A stretch of DNA of 22,823 bases, taken from positions 1 through 22,823 of the forward strand of contig JAPEVF010000717.1 in the NCBI GenBank assembly GCA_029747585.1, in the 5' to 3' direction. Within the stretch, counting starts at the first letter, position 1. The number at the start of each line of letters is the position of its first letter. Shown here piece by piece: positions 8,162-18,898 of this stretch. Source of the stretch: Pleurotus djamor (lineage: Eukaryota; Basidiomycota; Agaricomycetes; Agaricales; Pleurotaceae). The notes beneath the pieces were generated by a model. That model had not been told where the DNA came from, searched no databases, and saw nothing but the letters and a program-made list of their open reading frames with translations. Position numbers and translations under genes: made by a program.

Positions 8162-11100
8162 ATGGCTGCACTCACCACCATCACGCGTCCGTCCGCGACG
8201 CCGACGCCTTCGTCTCCAGTCCCCATATCAAACGACGAGATCACTGTACGTCGCGTTTTGCCCTCGAAATGCACTTACTTACCTTCTCTTTCGTATAGTA
8301 TCCCCATTTTCGTCTTCTCAATCGACAGACCCGCGTTACCCTCTCTGCTCTTCCCTTTCAGCCAGATGCCCAGCAATCTTCTCCGCTTTTCGTCATATCA
8401 AATTCTAGAGGATGGTTTGCAGCCGTCATACGACAAGAAAACGCGTTTGGTGGGCCATTTCTTCTCGCAATCTCTCCCTATGACTCACATTCCGTAGCAT
8501 TCATCACCTCGCCACTCAGTGACTTGCGTACGGCCGCGACGAATGGACAAGACGGCCTCTTTGCACCCAGTAGAAGTGTTCATCTGGGCGACTCGGTGCC
8601 TTGTATGATTACTTTCGCACTCAATGATTCCCGCCTCGTTGTTGCCCTCGCGTCGGGTGAAATACTCTTGTATGACACGGCTCAACTGTTCACTCCCGGT
8701 CAAGACCAAGTTCTGCCTGTACATGCTTTTCGACAAGCCTTTGGAGCTAAAATACGGCATGTACTGCCTAATCCGAATTCTACGGATGCGTCGTTGGGGT
8801 CCCTGGTTGCTGTTGTGTTGGAGGATGGTCGCGTCCTGCTGCTTAATGTACAAACACTGGGGGAAGATGGAGGGTGGGCTGCTGGTGAAGAGGCTTCCAG
8901 ACCCGTAACAGGTGAGTGTTCTTGCATACTCACTCCATTCTCGTAGCTTTGACATCGGATGTAACAGCGTCTTGGTCGCCCAAGGGAAAACACCTCGCCA
9001 TCGGTCTTCTCACAGGCGAAATCCTCACTTTCAGTCTCACCGAAAAATCAAAACCTCATAAAGTCATTCCATCGACTGCTTCTCTTCCCCTTTCATCTCT
9101 GCATTGGCTCGCCCCGGGACATACCTTCCAGACGACCTACGCCTCTCCCGACGATCCTCAGTGTCATATCGTCACTCTCGATACCGCTACCTCTAATGTC
9201 AGCACGACGTCTCTCACCTATCCATTTCCCCTCCCCGATCGTCCGCAACGCGTTTTGAATGCGTTGTTACCGAACTGGGATTTCCCCCAAGGTAGTGGGT
9301 CAAAGTCACTGGTGATTTTCGGTGATGTCTCCTCTACGGACGTCGAAGTATTCGGGCACGCGGAGAAGTGGGACCAGAAATCGAGAGATGATGCGGATAT
9401 TTCGTTGCCTTTGGATAAGAATTCGGACGATACGTTTTTGGTGGGACTTGATGTCGACTTGACATCATCTACCCCTGCACCCAGCGTGTTGGCGTCAGGC
9501 GAGTCGATCGATTGGCCGCCTGCACCGATTTTGTGGGCGTATTTGAATGATGGGACTGTGCAGGCATGGCATATCACGCAGGCGACGCCGTATGCGGGTA
9601 TGATTGCGCCGTCGGCGCTCCCAGCGGTGTCGAGTCCTTCGATGCTTGATATACCTGGTGCGGGTGCGCCGTCTGCGCCAGAGCAAGATATGCTCACGCC
9701 CGCGCAACCGGTGAACCCGAAGACGGAGACGGTAGATATGTCCGAAGATATGAGTACCGGGCAAGAGCCACCAAGTTCAGTGATGGGATTTTCTCGTGTT
9801 GTTTTTAGACGAAAAGTTTCTAACCCGAGCCTCACAGTAATCGAAATGTCTGCTTCTATGGCTGCATCGGCGCCAACACCAACACCACCAGCATCTCAGC
9901 AGGCTAACACACCTGCCTTTGGGCAGACCAGTGGCTTTGGTCAGCCATCTGTGATTAGCAAGCCACTCTTTGGACAGGGATCGTTTGGACAAGGATCGTT
10001 TGGTCAGAGCAATACTTCCGCGTCGAATTCGAATACGAACCCAATAAGCGGGGGGTTCGGCGCGTTTGCGTCGTCTGGGCAGAGTTCGTTTGGGTTCGGC
10101 AATACGTCTGCGCCGAATATCACGAAGGCACCGTCGAGTGACTCGATCCCTTCTGACGATATGCAAGCTGAAACCACCTCAGAACCATCGAATTCGAATT
10201 CAGAACCCAAGTTGGCGTTTGGGGGCTTGTCGTTTGGTGGGCCTCCAGCCGCTCAGGAGGAAGATAAGTCGAAGCCTGCGGTGAATAGTATGTTTGGGTC
10301 GGCTACGACGTTTGGGGCACCTTCGACGTTTGGTGGTAATGGAGGAGGAGGAGGGTTGATTAAACCTGCGACTGCGTTTGGGGCGACGAGTGCTTCGAGT
10401 GCGACGACGGGGAATGCTTCGGAGACGCCGTCGTCGTTGTTTAGTGCGCCAGCTAAACCGGCCAATCCGTCGTCTGCGTTTGGACAATCTTCTTTCGGGC
10501 AGCCATCGTTTGGGCAATCATCCTTCGGACAACCATCTTCGTTTGGGCAGCCATCAGCGTTCGGGCAATCCTCGTTTGGACAACCATCTGCCTTTGGACA
10601 GTCTTCGTTTGGACCATCGGCATTTGGGAAGCCTGCTTTTGGAGCGTCGTCTTTCCCGGCCAAGGCACCGACAGCACCTTCCGCCGCGACTCCTGCTCCT
10701 GCTCCTGCTTCTGGAGGTGGATTCGCTTCGTTTGCTCAGTCGAATGCCACGTTTGGGAAGCCTTCGACACCTGCGACTGGAAATGTAACACCGTCTACCC
10801 CAGCGCCATCCGCTGCTGGAGGTGGGTTCGCATCGTTTGCTCAAACGACCGCTACGTTCGGGAAGCCTTCGACCACGACGACTGGAAGCGCGACCCCGTC
10901 TACCCCAACGCCATCTGTCTTCTCACCCCCAGCAAAGGGTGTCATCACGCCGTCGTCTTCGCCTGAGACACCAATGAAGGATGCTGCACAGACCAGCGCC
11001 TTGTCCTCCCCAGATAGTCCTGTGCCGGTCAAACCTACCACTACGTCCTTCTCGACGCCATCGCAGCCGTCTACGTCTAGTTCTGCTTTCAAACCTGCGA

Positions 11101-14100
11101 GTGGATTTGGAGCGTTTGGGTCATCGTCTACGCCGTCATCTTCGCCGTTCTTCAAGACACCGAGTACGCCGGCTAGCCAGGGGGCTTTCGCGTCGTTGGG
11201 TTCGCCGTCGCCGTCACCGTTTAGTACACCGACGTTCGGTGCGAGTACGACTCCTGGTGCGGGTGCCTCCCCGGGCACGAAGTTTGGTGTATCTTCCGCC
11301 CTTGGTACGCCTCAAAAGTCGGTATTCGGCGCGCCAAGTCTGCCGACCTCGAAACCGAACGAGAGTGGCGCTTTCTCTGCGTTTAGCTCAGGTGGAAGCG
11401 CGTTTACGTCCTTTGCTGGCCCGCAGAAGTCGTTCAAGGATTTGCTTTCTGGTGGTGGTCCTGCGTCTTCCGCTGAGAAGACGGAAACAACACCTCAATC
11501 TGTTTTCTCGCCCAAGGAGGAGGCACCGAAGAAAGCGAGCCCGGTTGAAGAAGCTCAGCCTAAAACGCCGTCAAAGCCTGCAACACCTAGTCCAGATGAC
11601 ACGCCCCAACCTTCTGGTCCTGCCAGCCCGGAGACTATTCGGAATGATAGTAAACCGACTTCGCCTTCGGATGGGCAATCACTCAGCTCTCTGTCGTTCT
11701 CGTCTACGTCTTCTTCGTTCGTTGAGGTGACCAGACCTGATGGTGGTTCTCCTCCATCTGATCCTGCTGGTCCTAGTCAAGTAAACGATGCAAGCAGTGA
11801 TGAAGAGGGTGAGCTGGACAATGATGATGGGGATTCGTTTGTGTCTGAATCGTTCAGCTCAGACCCGGAAGATGATAATGATAATGACAACTCGGCGAGT
11901 GAGAGTCTTCCTAGTGAAGGCGAGAGTGACGCAGAGGAGGATCAAGAAGAAGAGGAGGAGGATGCACAAGTCACTGAACCCGCTGATATTGGTTTGCGGT
12001 CTCCTTCTGCGACACCCACTGCAGAGGCCCCTTCTGTGTCATTCTCAAAGTCACCTACACCGACACCCAGCTTGTCCTTGAATCTGGACACTAGTACGAC
12101 ACCGCCTGGTTCTCCTGAGAAACAACCCACCCTCCAGACACCGTTGCCTGCGCCGGTTCCTGTGATTACATTGGGCACTTCGTCTCCTACACCAGGTCTA
12201 TCATCTGGCCGCCCGAGCACTCGTCCGGCTCGTAGCTCTCCCTTGGCTAAGGCTCCTCCTTTGTCTGGTGAACCTGAATCTCCGTCTTTGGGTAAGGAGA
12301 GTGCCGAACCGGTGAAGCCGTCGACACCGCCTATTCAGTTTAAACCAAGGCCTGCTTCGCCGAAGGGTGTGTTCGGTGCTCCTGCTGCTAAAAGTCAAGC
12401 CAACGCCCCTCTGTTTGCTGCTCGTCCAATGACACCACCACTTTCTTCGTTTGATACTGGGAAATCTCAGCAGAGTAGCCAAGCTCTGAACCCGACTGTA
12501 ACACCAGCTACACCAGCTACGCCAGGGATCAAGTTGCCCGCATCGTTTTCGTTCTCTAACACAACGCCGGCGTCGTCACCTTTTGGTCAAAGTAATGCAC
12601 CTTCACCTTTTGGCGCGCCCCCTCCGGCTTTCCCTTCTTCCCCGTCTCCTTTCGGCGCTTCACCTCTTGGGGCGCCATCTTCTGGGTTCAGTGGATTCGG
12701 AACTCCACCGCAACCTAAGCAACCTCCTGCTCCGAGTGCTTTCAACCCTCCTCCGCCTCCTCCTCGTCAAACTCCAACTATCGAAGATGGTATGCAAGCT
12801 GAATGCATGCGGCTGTTTTCTGTACTTGGGAAGGAGCTCGAAGAAGTATGTGTTCTCTCTTTCTTCCCGCTCTCCATTTCGACTCATCTACCTATCCTTT
12901 AGTTGAAAACCATGTCTCAAATGGCAGTTAAACAGCGAGAGGATTTCGCCAAAAGTAGTGGCACGCATAGCAAGGCCGATCTACGTACTCCTGAGAAATG
13001 GGGAGGTCTCAATGATGTTGTGCCATTTGGGAAGGCGATGAAAACGCTTGAATCAGATATCAAGCAGAAGAAGCAATTGATGTTAAAGGAACATGATTTT
13101 CTCCGCGACATCCAGGATAGTATGCTTAAAGGTAAGTGCTCTGCTTTGCAAAGATACCTGTGGCTTACCGTTCTGTTCATAGCTGGGACCAGGAAAGAAG
13201 AGATTGCAAGGTTCAACCGAGCGAAGAACGATGCCGACTTTTCGCAAATGCTCAAATCGCGTACCCTTGGCCCTGAGCATCACGAAACCCAAGTCCACCT
13301 CAGGAAGAGCATTCGAGTGAGTACGATGACCTTAGTTATCAGGTCTTTTTCCAATCTGTTGTTCAGGATATTCGCGATCGAGTATCAAAGTTAGAGCAGA
13401 CTCTTCAGACGTCCAAATCAAAACTCAGTCGTAGCAGCAAGGGAAAGCCGGTTCTCAAGTCAGTTCAATGTTTCTAATTACCCAGGAGTCCCCTCACTCA
13501 TTGTTGCATTGTGTAGACCACCCTCTTTGGCAACGGCTCATCGCACGCTTCAAAATATTGATATTGCGATACACCAACAGGCTACTGAAATTGCGGGCCT
13601 TTCATCGAGATTCGCAAGGCTGGATATTTCCAGCCTTGGGCCTTCGAATCCATTGTTGAGATCGCGATTACAATATGGCTCGAAGCAACATGCCGTTGCT
13701 ACACCGAATGTCGCAGTCACAACGGCGGCGGCATTGAATTCTGAACGATGCACACATCGTCTTAAAGACCGACTCTTGAGGACGAGAAAAGAGCCTTTGC
13801 TCAATAACAAGGTGACCCCTCCCAGTCATGCCCCACTGGCGTTCAGCACTCCTCGCGCGACTACCACCAGCCCCATGCCGTCCATCACGTTTACGCCGCC
13901 TGCTGGAGGAGCTGATTTCTCTCCCGGCGCATATTCGCCTACGCCATCGGTGCGTCGCGGGGCGGCCTTTGCGTCGAAGCACTATAAATCCCCTGCGATC
14001 AAGAAGGCTCCTGAGCAGCAAACCCCATCAGCGTTTGCTCCTCCTGCAGGATTTTCGTGGGGGCCTGTGCCCAGTTTCCCTCCCATTAAACCATTAGCGG

Positions 14101-14138
14101 CCCCCATCATCCCACTCAAGTCACCTCATACGCCGTAG
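8162..14138 (+). CDS. NUP159: FG nucleoporin, NUP159/NUP214 type
   Basis: Exons are 8162-8245, 8299-8911, 8968-12845, 12903-13131, 13183-13316, 13367-13458 and 13517-14138; introns are 50-58 nt; 1883 aa. Residues ~29-445 form the N-terminal beta-propeller (start EITYPHFRLLNRQTRVTLS; SWSPKGKHLAIGLLTGEI is the typical blade after the second intron). Residues ~540-1500 are an FG region rich in SFGQ, AFGQ, GFG and TFGKPS with Ser/Thr/Pro linkers, and an acidic stretch of Asp/Glu/Ser near 11800-11980. Residues ~1505-1760 are charged helical coiled coil, matching the Nup82-complex-anchoring part of the family, followed by a Pro-rich tail. In this family the propeller recruits the DEAD-box helicase Dbp5 at the cytoplasmic face of the nuclear pore for mRNA export. 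Assignment rests on domain order and motifs; a different FG nucleoporin is unlikely. Confidence 0.92.
10473..10629 (+). repeat. SFGQ/AFGQ tandem FG repeats
   Basis: About nine degenerate 12-18-nt units encode SFGQ, AFGQ or SFGP separated by S, PS or SS. This is the densest FG cluster of the nucleoporin and provides binding sites for transport receptors. A smaller run of the same type lies at about 9967-10008. Confidence 0.85.
10713..10922 (+). repeat. Tandem duplication of a 105-nt coding unit in the nucleoporin
   Basis: Two adjacent 105-nt units, 10713-10817 and 10818-10922, each encode 35 residues beginning GGGFASFAQ, continuing TFGKPST and ending in a TPSTP-type linker. The copies differ at several codons, so the duplication is not brand new. 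The unit length is an exact codon multiple, so the frame is kept. Confidence 0.85.
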
Positions 14139-14190
14139 TTTTTGTATGGATCATTTTGTATGTAGCTATGTAGTCGCAATACATAAGATG

Positions 14191-15117
14191 TTATTTTGTG
14201 CTTGGCTCTGTCTTCTCTGTTTCCCCTTCTTTGGCCGTTGTTGGTTTGTCCTTGTCATCGTCATCTTGGATGGGCGGTTTGTGTGAGCCGTAGTCGATGA
14301 TGGATTCCAGATGCTCGAGTGCGGCCTAGGGAAGGGTAAGAAAGAAGGCTAGTAGGGCGCATATCGATGATCATTGATGAAATCGCTGCGCACCCTCCCT
14401 ACGTCGCTGAGTTCTTGGTTTTCGTCTCCGTTGAATGTTTCGAATGGAGAGTCGGTAGAGATGAATGCGTCGTCTTCGTCTTCGTCGTCTCCGGTGTCTT
14501 CATCGGGGTGGAGGGATGCGCAGAGGGAGAGCGCTTCGAATATGGCTTCCACTGGAGGTTGATGTGGTGTATCATGTCAGCTGACGCGTCGAAGAGATGA
14601 GGGAGGGATGGTGGATCANCGTACGGGAAGATGAAGATACGGGGATGATGCTCATTTCCCTCATGTCGACTGTTTCGTTGTCATCTTGGGCGGTGGTGGT
14701 GGTGTTTTGGGACTCGTCGAGTTGGCAGTATATTGAGGGTGTGTTTTCTGCACGAGAAATCGCGTGCAGGGTGATCGAGGGGTATTGGATTTGGATAGCG
14801 CGTCCGCTGGAGGAGGATAGGAAGACTAGGACGCTATATGTGAATCAGAGTGTGCTCGGTATTTTAGTAAGCGTGATTTGATGGGGAGTGGGGTGGTATA
14901 CGAACCTTTCGATCACGTATAATGTCCCGCGTTCACCTTCGGACGCGGAAAAGCCGTCGATGGGTGGATCGAGGGTGATCTTGACGTCGTTTTCTATGTG
15001 TCGGATGACGGGGGGGATGTCGCTGAAGGATGCGGGTGTTGTGGAGACGATTGTGCGGTGTTCTTCGAGGGAGACGAATTTGGGGACGTCGGAGACGATC
15101 GTTATTGTTGGAGGCAT
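14191..15117 (-). CDS. CLNS1A: pICln methylosome subunit (chloride channel nucleotide-sensitive 1A family)
   Basis: Exons are 15117-14906, 14833-14625, 14551-14394 and 14325-14191, with introns of 72, 73 and 68 nt; 237 aa. The PH-like core is clear: ERGTLYVIES then VLVFLSSSSGRAIQIQYPSI and TLHAISR, ending in IYCQLDES. The third junction produces SLEAIFEALSLCASLHPDED, followed by an acidic stretch, and the fourth gives LSDVGRAALEHLESI; both match the C-terminal half of animal pICln. The N at 14619 falls in intron 2 and is harmless. pICln chaperones Sm proteins, holding them in a pre-assembly ring with the PRMT5 methylosome before snRNP assembly. A longer in-frame start at 15195 exists, but the 15117 start gives the usual family N-terminus. 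It is convergent with the nucleoporin (52 bp between stops). Confidence 0.9.
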
Positions 15118-15232
15118 GAGTGAGGTAAGAGTGAAGAGGAGGGAAGGTGGGTTGTTTGGTTGTGTTTTTTGGTATTTCACTCTTTGAACTAACACGAATC
15201 ACTTTTCGAACGACGGCGTAAGAGTCAAGACG
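15118..15232. promoter_or_regulatory. 115-bp divergent promoter, pICln / MMTAG2-like
   Basis: The spacer between the two start codons must hold both promoters. It is purine-rich then T-rich on the plus strand (GTTTGGTTGTGTTTTTTGG) with no clear TATA box. Shared control of two RNA-processing-related genes is plausible but not shown. Confidence 0.5.
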
Positions 15233-16042
15233 ATGTTTGAACCTGTTCGTGGAGGCACGCGTGGTGGGCAGGCAGAGTTCAAGTGGTCGGATGTGTCTGC
15301 GGATAAAGATCGAGAGGTATGTGGTTTCGTTCCCTGATTCTCTGTTTTTTGCGTGGTTGGGGTCTGAATTGCGAGTTACTTTGTAGAATTATTTGGGGCA
15401 TAGTATCAACGCCCCGACTGGGCGATGGCAGAAGAACAAGGATGTGCATTGGTATAATCGGGATTTGAAGGATTCGGCGGAAGAGAGGAGGGAGGAGATT
15501 CGGAAGGTTAAAGAGGCGGAGGCGGAGGCGCTTTCGATGGCATTGTGCGNTTTTTTTTATTCTCATTTGGTATCCGCATGACTCTTTACTCATGGTCGTT
15601 GTTGACTTTACACTTTATCTTTTATAGAGGATTTGGGCCTGCTGCGAAAGGTGGTGGACCGTCGATATCGGCTGTACCCACCTCACCGACGGCGACGAGA
15701 CCGAGCGTTGGTGTGGATCCGGCTGCTGAGGCAGCTGAGAAGGAGGCGAAGGAGGCGAAGAGGAGGAGGAAAGCTGAGAGGAAAGAGGAGAAACGGGCGA
15801 GGAAGGAGAAGCATAGGTCGCGTCGGTCGGTTTCGAGGGATAGAGATGAGTATGTTGTGCGGAGGGAACGGGAGAGAGAGAGGTCGAGATCACCGAGGAG
15901 GGTATCTAAGGAAAGAGAGGAGAGGAGGAGAGATTATGCTTATGCGGGTAGGGGTGAGACGGAGTATGATGCTGCTCAGAGAGAGAGGGAGAGGGAGCGG
16001 GATAGAAGATTATGGGAGATGAATTCGCGCCGGTATAGATGA
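15233..16042 (+). CDS. MMTAG2: MMTAG2-like protein (kinase phosphorylation / MMtag domain)
   Basis: Exons are 15233-15316, 15387-15544 and 15628-16042, with introns of 70 and 83 nt; 218 aa. The N-terminus carries the MMtag signature: MFEPVRGGTRGGQAEFKWSD, then DRENYLGHSINAPTGRWQKN, then DVHWY, with the conserved EALSMALGFGP block formed across the second splice. The C-terminal half is a highly charged KERE/RERER and SRSPRR region typical of RS-like nuclear proteins. The N at 15550 lies six bases into intron 2 beside a T8 run. Human MMTAG2 (C1orf35) is a phosphoprotein of poorly defined, probably splicing-related, function; nuclear location is inferred from the RS/RE tail. Its stop is 92 bp from the convergent OLA1 stop. 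Confidence 0.9.
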
Positions 16043-16134
16043 GTGTGAGTTTGTAGATTAGGCATTGTTTACTAGCTAGGTATATAACCGTATATTGGGC
16101 GTCGCGTCTATCGTAGGACTGCTTATTACGTGTC

Positions 16135-17938
16135 CTAACCACCTGCTTTCCAGTATGCGATGTCGCCGTCGACCACTGTTGTGAGTGAGAACATGATCAG
16201 TTCGGAGTCAATCATCCATCGATGGAGGGCGGGGATGGGGATGGGGAAGTGCGACTTACTCTCGTAGGGCTTGCCTTGCTGTCGTAGTTTACCGGCGGCT
16301 TTGACGGCAGCTTCACTCCCGTGTTCTCGAAGGTCTTCGTATGACATGATTTCACCGCAGACAAATTTGTTTTCAAAGTCGGAGCTATGCGAAGGGAAGG
16401 GGTGAGTAATGTCGGCTTGAGTGGTGGAGGTGGGGGGAGGAGGGACGCACTGGATGACACCGGCGGCTTGGGGAGCTTTGGTGCCTTTGCGGATTGTCCA
16501 GGCTCGGACTTCTTGAGGACCACAGGTGAAGTAGCGTATAAGCTGGAATGAAGACCAGGTCAGCGTTGTGTGTAGTGTGTGGGTAGGTTGATAGAGATTG
16601 GTACGCACATCGAGACTTGCGTAACCTGCTTGTGTGACTTTCCCGAGACAGCTTTGGGCGCCGATGGCTTTTTGTTCTTCCTCTTTTTCTTCGGGCGACA
16701 TGAGGGCGAGACGTTCTTCGAGAGCGACGGAGATGGGGATGAGAGGGTCGCCGGGGTTGTTGGCGTCGATCCAGGCTTTGATCTTGGGGAGCCTGTGGGT
16801 GTTATAAAGGGTAAGATAGATGGACGTGTGATATGAGGGAGGGGGAGGGGGAGGGAAGGCTTACCACTTGTTCTTTTTCCGTATGTAGTCTTTTTCGCTG
16901 AGGTTGACGAGGTAGGTGACGGGTTTGGCGGTTAAGAGTTGCAGGCCGTTGACGACGTCCACCTATGTTGCTGTTGTGAGCCAGGCGCATACACACAAAT
17001 CAAATGAAGACCGACCTCCTTGTTGTTCCAGTCCACTTTTCGAACGTCTTTGCCATCGACTGTTAGAGCTTTGAGGATCTTTTCGACCGTTGCCTGTTCT
17101 GGGATTCAACACATCATACAGGGGATGAAGAATGGCGGTGGCACGTACAATTTCTTCCTTCCTTGCCTTGTCTGCCAGACTTGAATTGCCCAAACTACGA
17201 CCTGTTTTCTTGAGACCTTCGAGGGATTTCTCGACCCATTCGATGTCTTTGAGACGGAGTTCTGTTTGGATGATTTCCATGTCGCGGATGGGGTCTACGT
17301 CGCCTTCTACGTGAGTTACTTCGGAGTCATCGAATGCGCGGACGACTTGGAAGATGCCATCGACGGCACGGACGTGGGAGAGGAAGGCGTTGCCTAGACC
17401 TGCACCGGTGGAAGCGCCCTTGAGACGCGCGTTAGGACGATGGAGGGAGAGAGGGAGGGAGTGGCGGGGAGCTTACGGCTGTGAGACCTGCGATATCGAT
17501 GCAGGTGAGAAAGGCGGGAACGCGACCTGCTGGTCTGTAGACGGTGGCTAGCCAATCGAAGCGAGCGTCGGGTACGGGGATGCGAGCTTCCTACTTGAAA
17601 GGGACAGACGATGAGGAATTGTGCAAGCAGGAGTAGGAATAATAACCTCGGGGTTGATGGTAGCGTACGGAAAGTTGGCCGCTTTGCCAAGGTCTGTGCG
17701 CACGGATGCTTAGTTAAGGCTGGTGCATGGCTGGGAGCGAGCAAGACCCACCTGTGTTGGAGAGGACATTGAAAAAGGACGATTTGCCGACATTGGGAAG
17801 TCCTGTAGTCGATCAGAAAGAGTCAGTTGGACGATCNGGGGGGGACGGGGACGCACCGACGATTCCGATTTTGAGGTTGTTACTTGGTCTGCCGAGCAGA
17901 GTTTTCTTTTCTGCGGCTGGGGCTTTCTTTGGAGGCAT
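16135..17938 (-). CDS. OLA1: Obg-like ATPase OLA1 (YchF family)
   Basis: Eleven exons: 17938-17857, 17802-17752, 17693-17647, 17590-17477, 17418-17149, 17093-17016, 16962-16865, 16792-16609, 16542-16451, 16384-16260 and 16175-16135. Introns are 53-84 nt; 393 aa, the normal length for OLA1. G1 is [12 protein letters not shown] (P-loop, split across intron 1), G3 is DIAGL, and the G4 position reads NLSE rather than NKxD, which gives this family its ATP preference. A coiled-coil arm ([20 protein letters not shown]) follows G3 (DIAGL) and precedes G4. The C-terminal TGS-like domain has [23 protein letters not shown] and the end [15 protein letters not shown]1/YchF binds ribosomes and acts in translation and stress control. 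The N at 17837 lies in intron 1. An in-frame start at 18010 would add 24 basic, Ser-rich residues; MPPKK at 17938 is the usual family start. Confidence 0.95.
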
Positions 17939-18106
17939 TCTTTTCTTTGCGAGGGCGGGGGACGAGGAGGAGAAGAGCCTTTTCAGGCCGAATTCAAATC
18001 GATGGGCCATTTGATCACGAAAGACGATAGCCCCTATCTACCTCACATGCAACTCCAAATGCCCAGCACGCGTAAACGGGCAACGACAACGACAACGACA
18101 ACGACC
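17939..18106. promoter_or_regulatory. 168-bp divergent promoter, OLA1 / secreted protein
   Basis: This spacer separates the canonical OLA1 start from the first ATG of the signal peptide of the secreted protein. It also contains the possible OLA1 upstream start at 18010 and a (CAACGA)4 run just before the secreted-protein start. No clear TATA box is seen. Confidence 0.5.
18081..18104 (+). repeat. (CAACGA)4 hexanucleotide repeat in a 5' leader
   Basis: Four perfect CAACGA units end two bases before the first of three consecutive in-frame ATG codons (18107, 18110, 18113). In the frame of the downstream gene the run reads as threonines. Being an exact codon multiple, length changes would not shift any upstream in-frame extension. 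Confidence 0.9.
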
Positions 18107-18782
18107 ATGATGATGAATTCTCTGCTATTTCTCGTAATTTCTCTGTTCCTGTCATTTGCAAATGCACAAACTCAGACAACCATAAATCCGTACGCGTTTA
18201 CCCACTATTTATTCAACAACTTACTCATGAGTGGAACGACAGGGCAGGCGAATCTATCGTCGTCGTCGTGACCGTTGGCATTGACGGTCTGCCTACAACA
18301 TCAATCATGTACGTGCAGCACTCATTGCCTTGCACTCGACCCCTTCATCTCCGCTTTGCAGACAAACGCTTCCTGACGCCGACACGCCTCCAACGACCGC
18401 AACGACCCCAACTGCAACTCCCACTACCACAACCACAACACCTGCACTGACCACTGTTACGCCACCGCCCCAACAACAAGGTCCCGTCGGTCAACCTGGG
18501 CCGACGGGGGCTCCGGGTGCAGTTACACCCTTTACCTACACAACCGTGATCAATGGCGTCACCATTCAGACCACAGACGTCTTTACCCCCACCGCACCAG
18601 CTACTACCCCGTCGACAGCACCGGCGACAGGCACAATACTCGACTATTCGCAGTGGCTGAGTCAGTACGCCGGCGGCGCTGCACAGACTCCCTTTTCGGG
18701 AGCACCCAGAGTTGGGATTGGCAGGAGTATGCAGATCGGGTTGATTGCTATTGTGCTGGCTGTGGCTTTTGAGATGTACTAA
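18107..18782 (+). CDS. Small secreted Ser/Thr/Pro-rich protein, probable GPI anchor
   Basis: Exons are 18107-18189, 18243-18308 and 18362-18782, with two introns of 53 nt; 189 aa. A signal peptide is clear: MMMNSLLFLVISLFLSFANA, with cleavage expected before QTQTT. A short beta-like segment (IVVVVTVGIDGLPTTSI) precedes a Thr-rich linker. A collagen-like GPVGQPGPTGAPG block and a conserved-looking FTYTTVINGVTIQTTDVF segment follow, then a hydrophobic C-terminus IGLIAIVLAVAFEMY of the kind replaced by a GPI anchor. The pattern fits cell-wall or surface mannoproteins of basidiomycetes. No enzymatic motif is present. An in-frame ATG further upstream (18059) would place charged residues before the signal peptide, so the 18107 start is preferred. 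Confidence 0.82.
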
Positions 18783-18898
18783 AACGATTTCGGATTTACG
18801 AATGGACAATTACTGAAAGTACTTTACGAGCGCTTGTTTCTTGTGTTTCTTGAATATATTGACCACTGCTACCTTGCAATTGTTGACCACATACCACC

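Noticed and set aside
10981..11730. 249-codon Arg/Leu-rich plus-strand frame inside NUP159
   Set aside because: Arg/Leu-rich shadow of the Ser/Pro/Thr codons of the FG region; no ORF-specific signal.
14326..14393. Read-through ending of pICln (VRSDFINDHRYAPY then stop)
   Set aside because: Splicing this 68-nt GT-AG intron gives LSDVGRAALEHLESI, matching the family's C-terminal region, so the read-through is intron sequence.
15118..15195. Upstream in-frame start of pICln (MLVQRVKYQ...)
   Set aside because: It would run through most of the divergent promoter and add a non-conserved leader; the 15117 start gives the usual family N-terminus.
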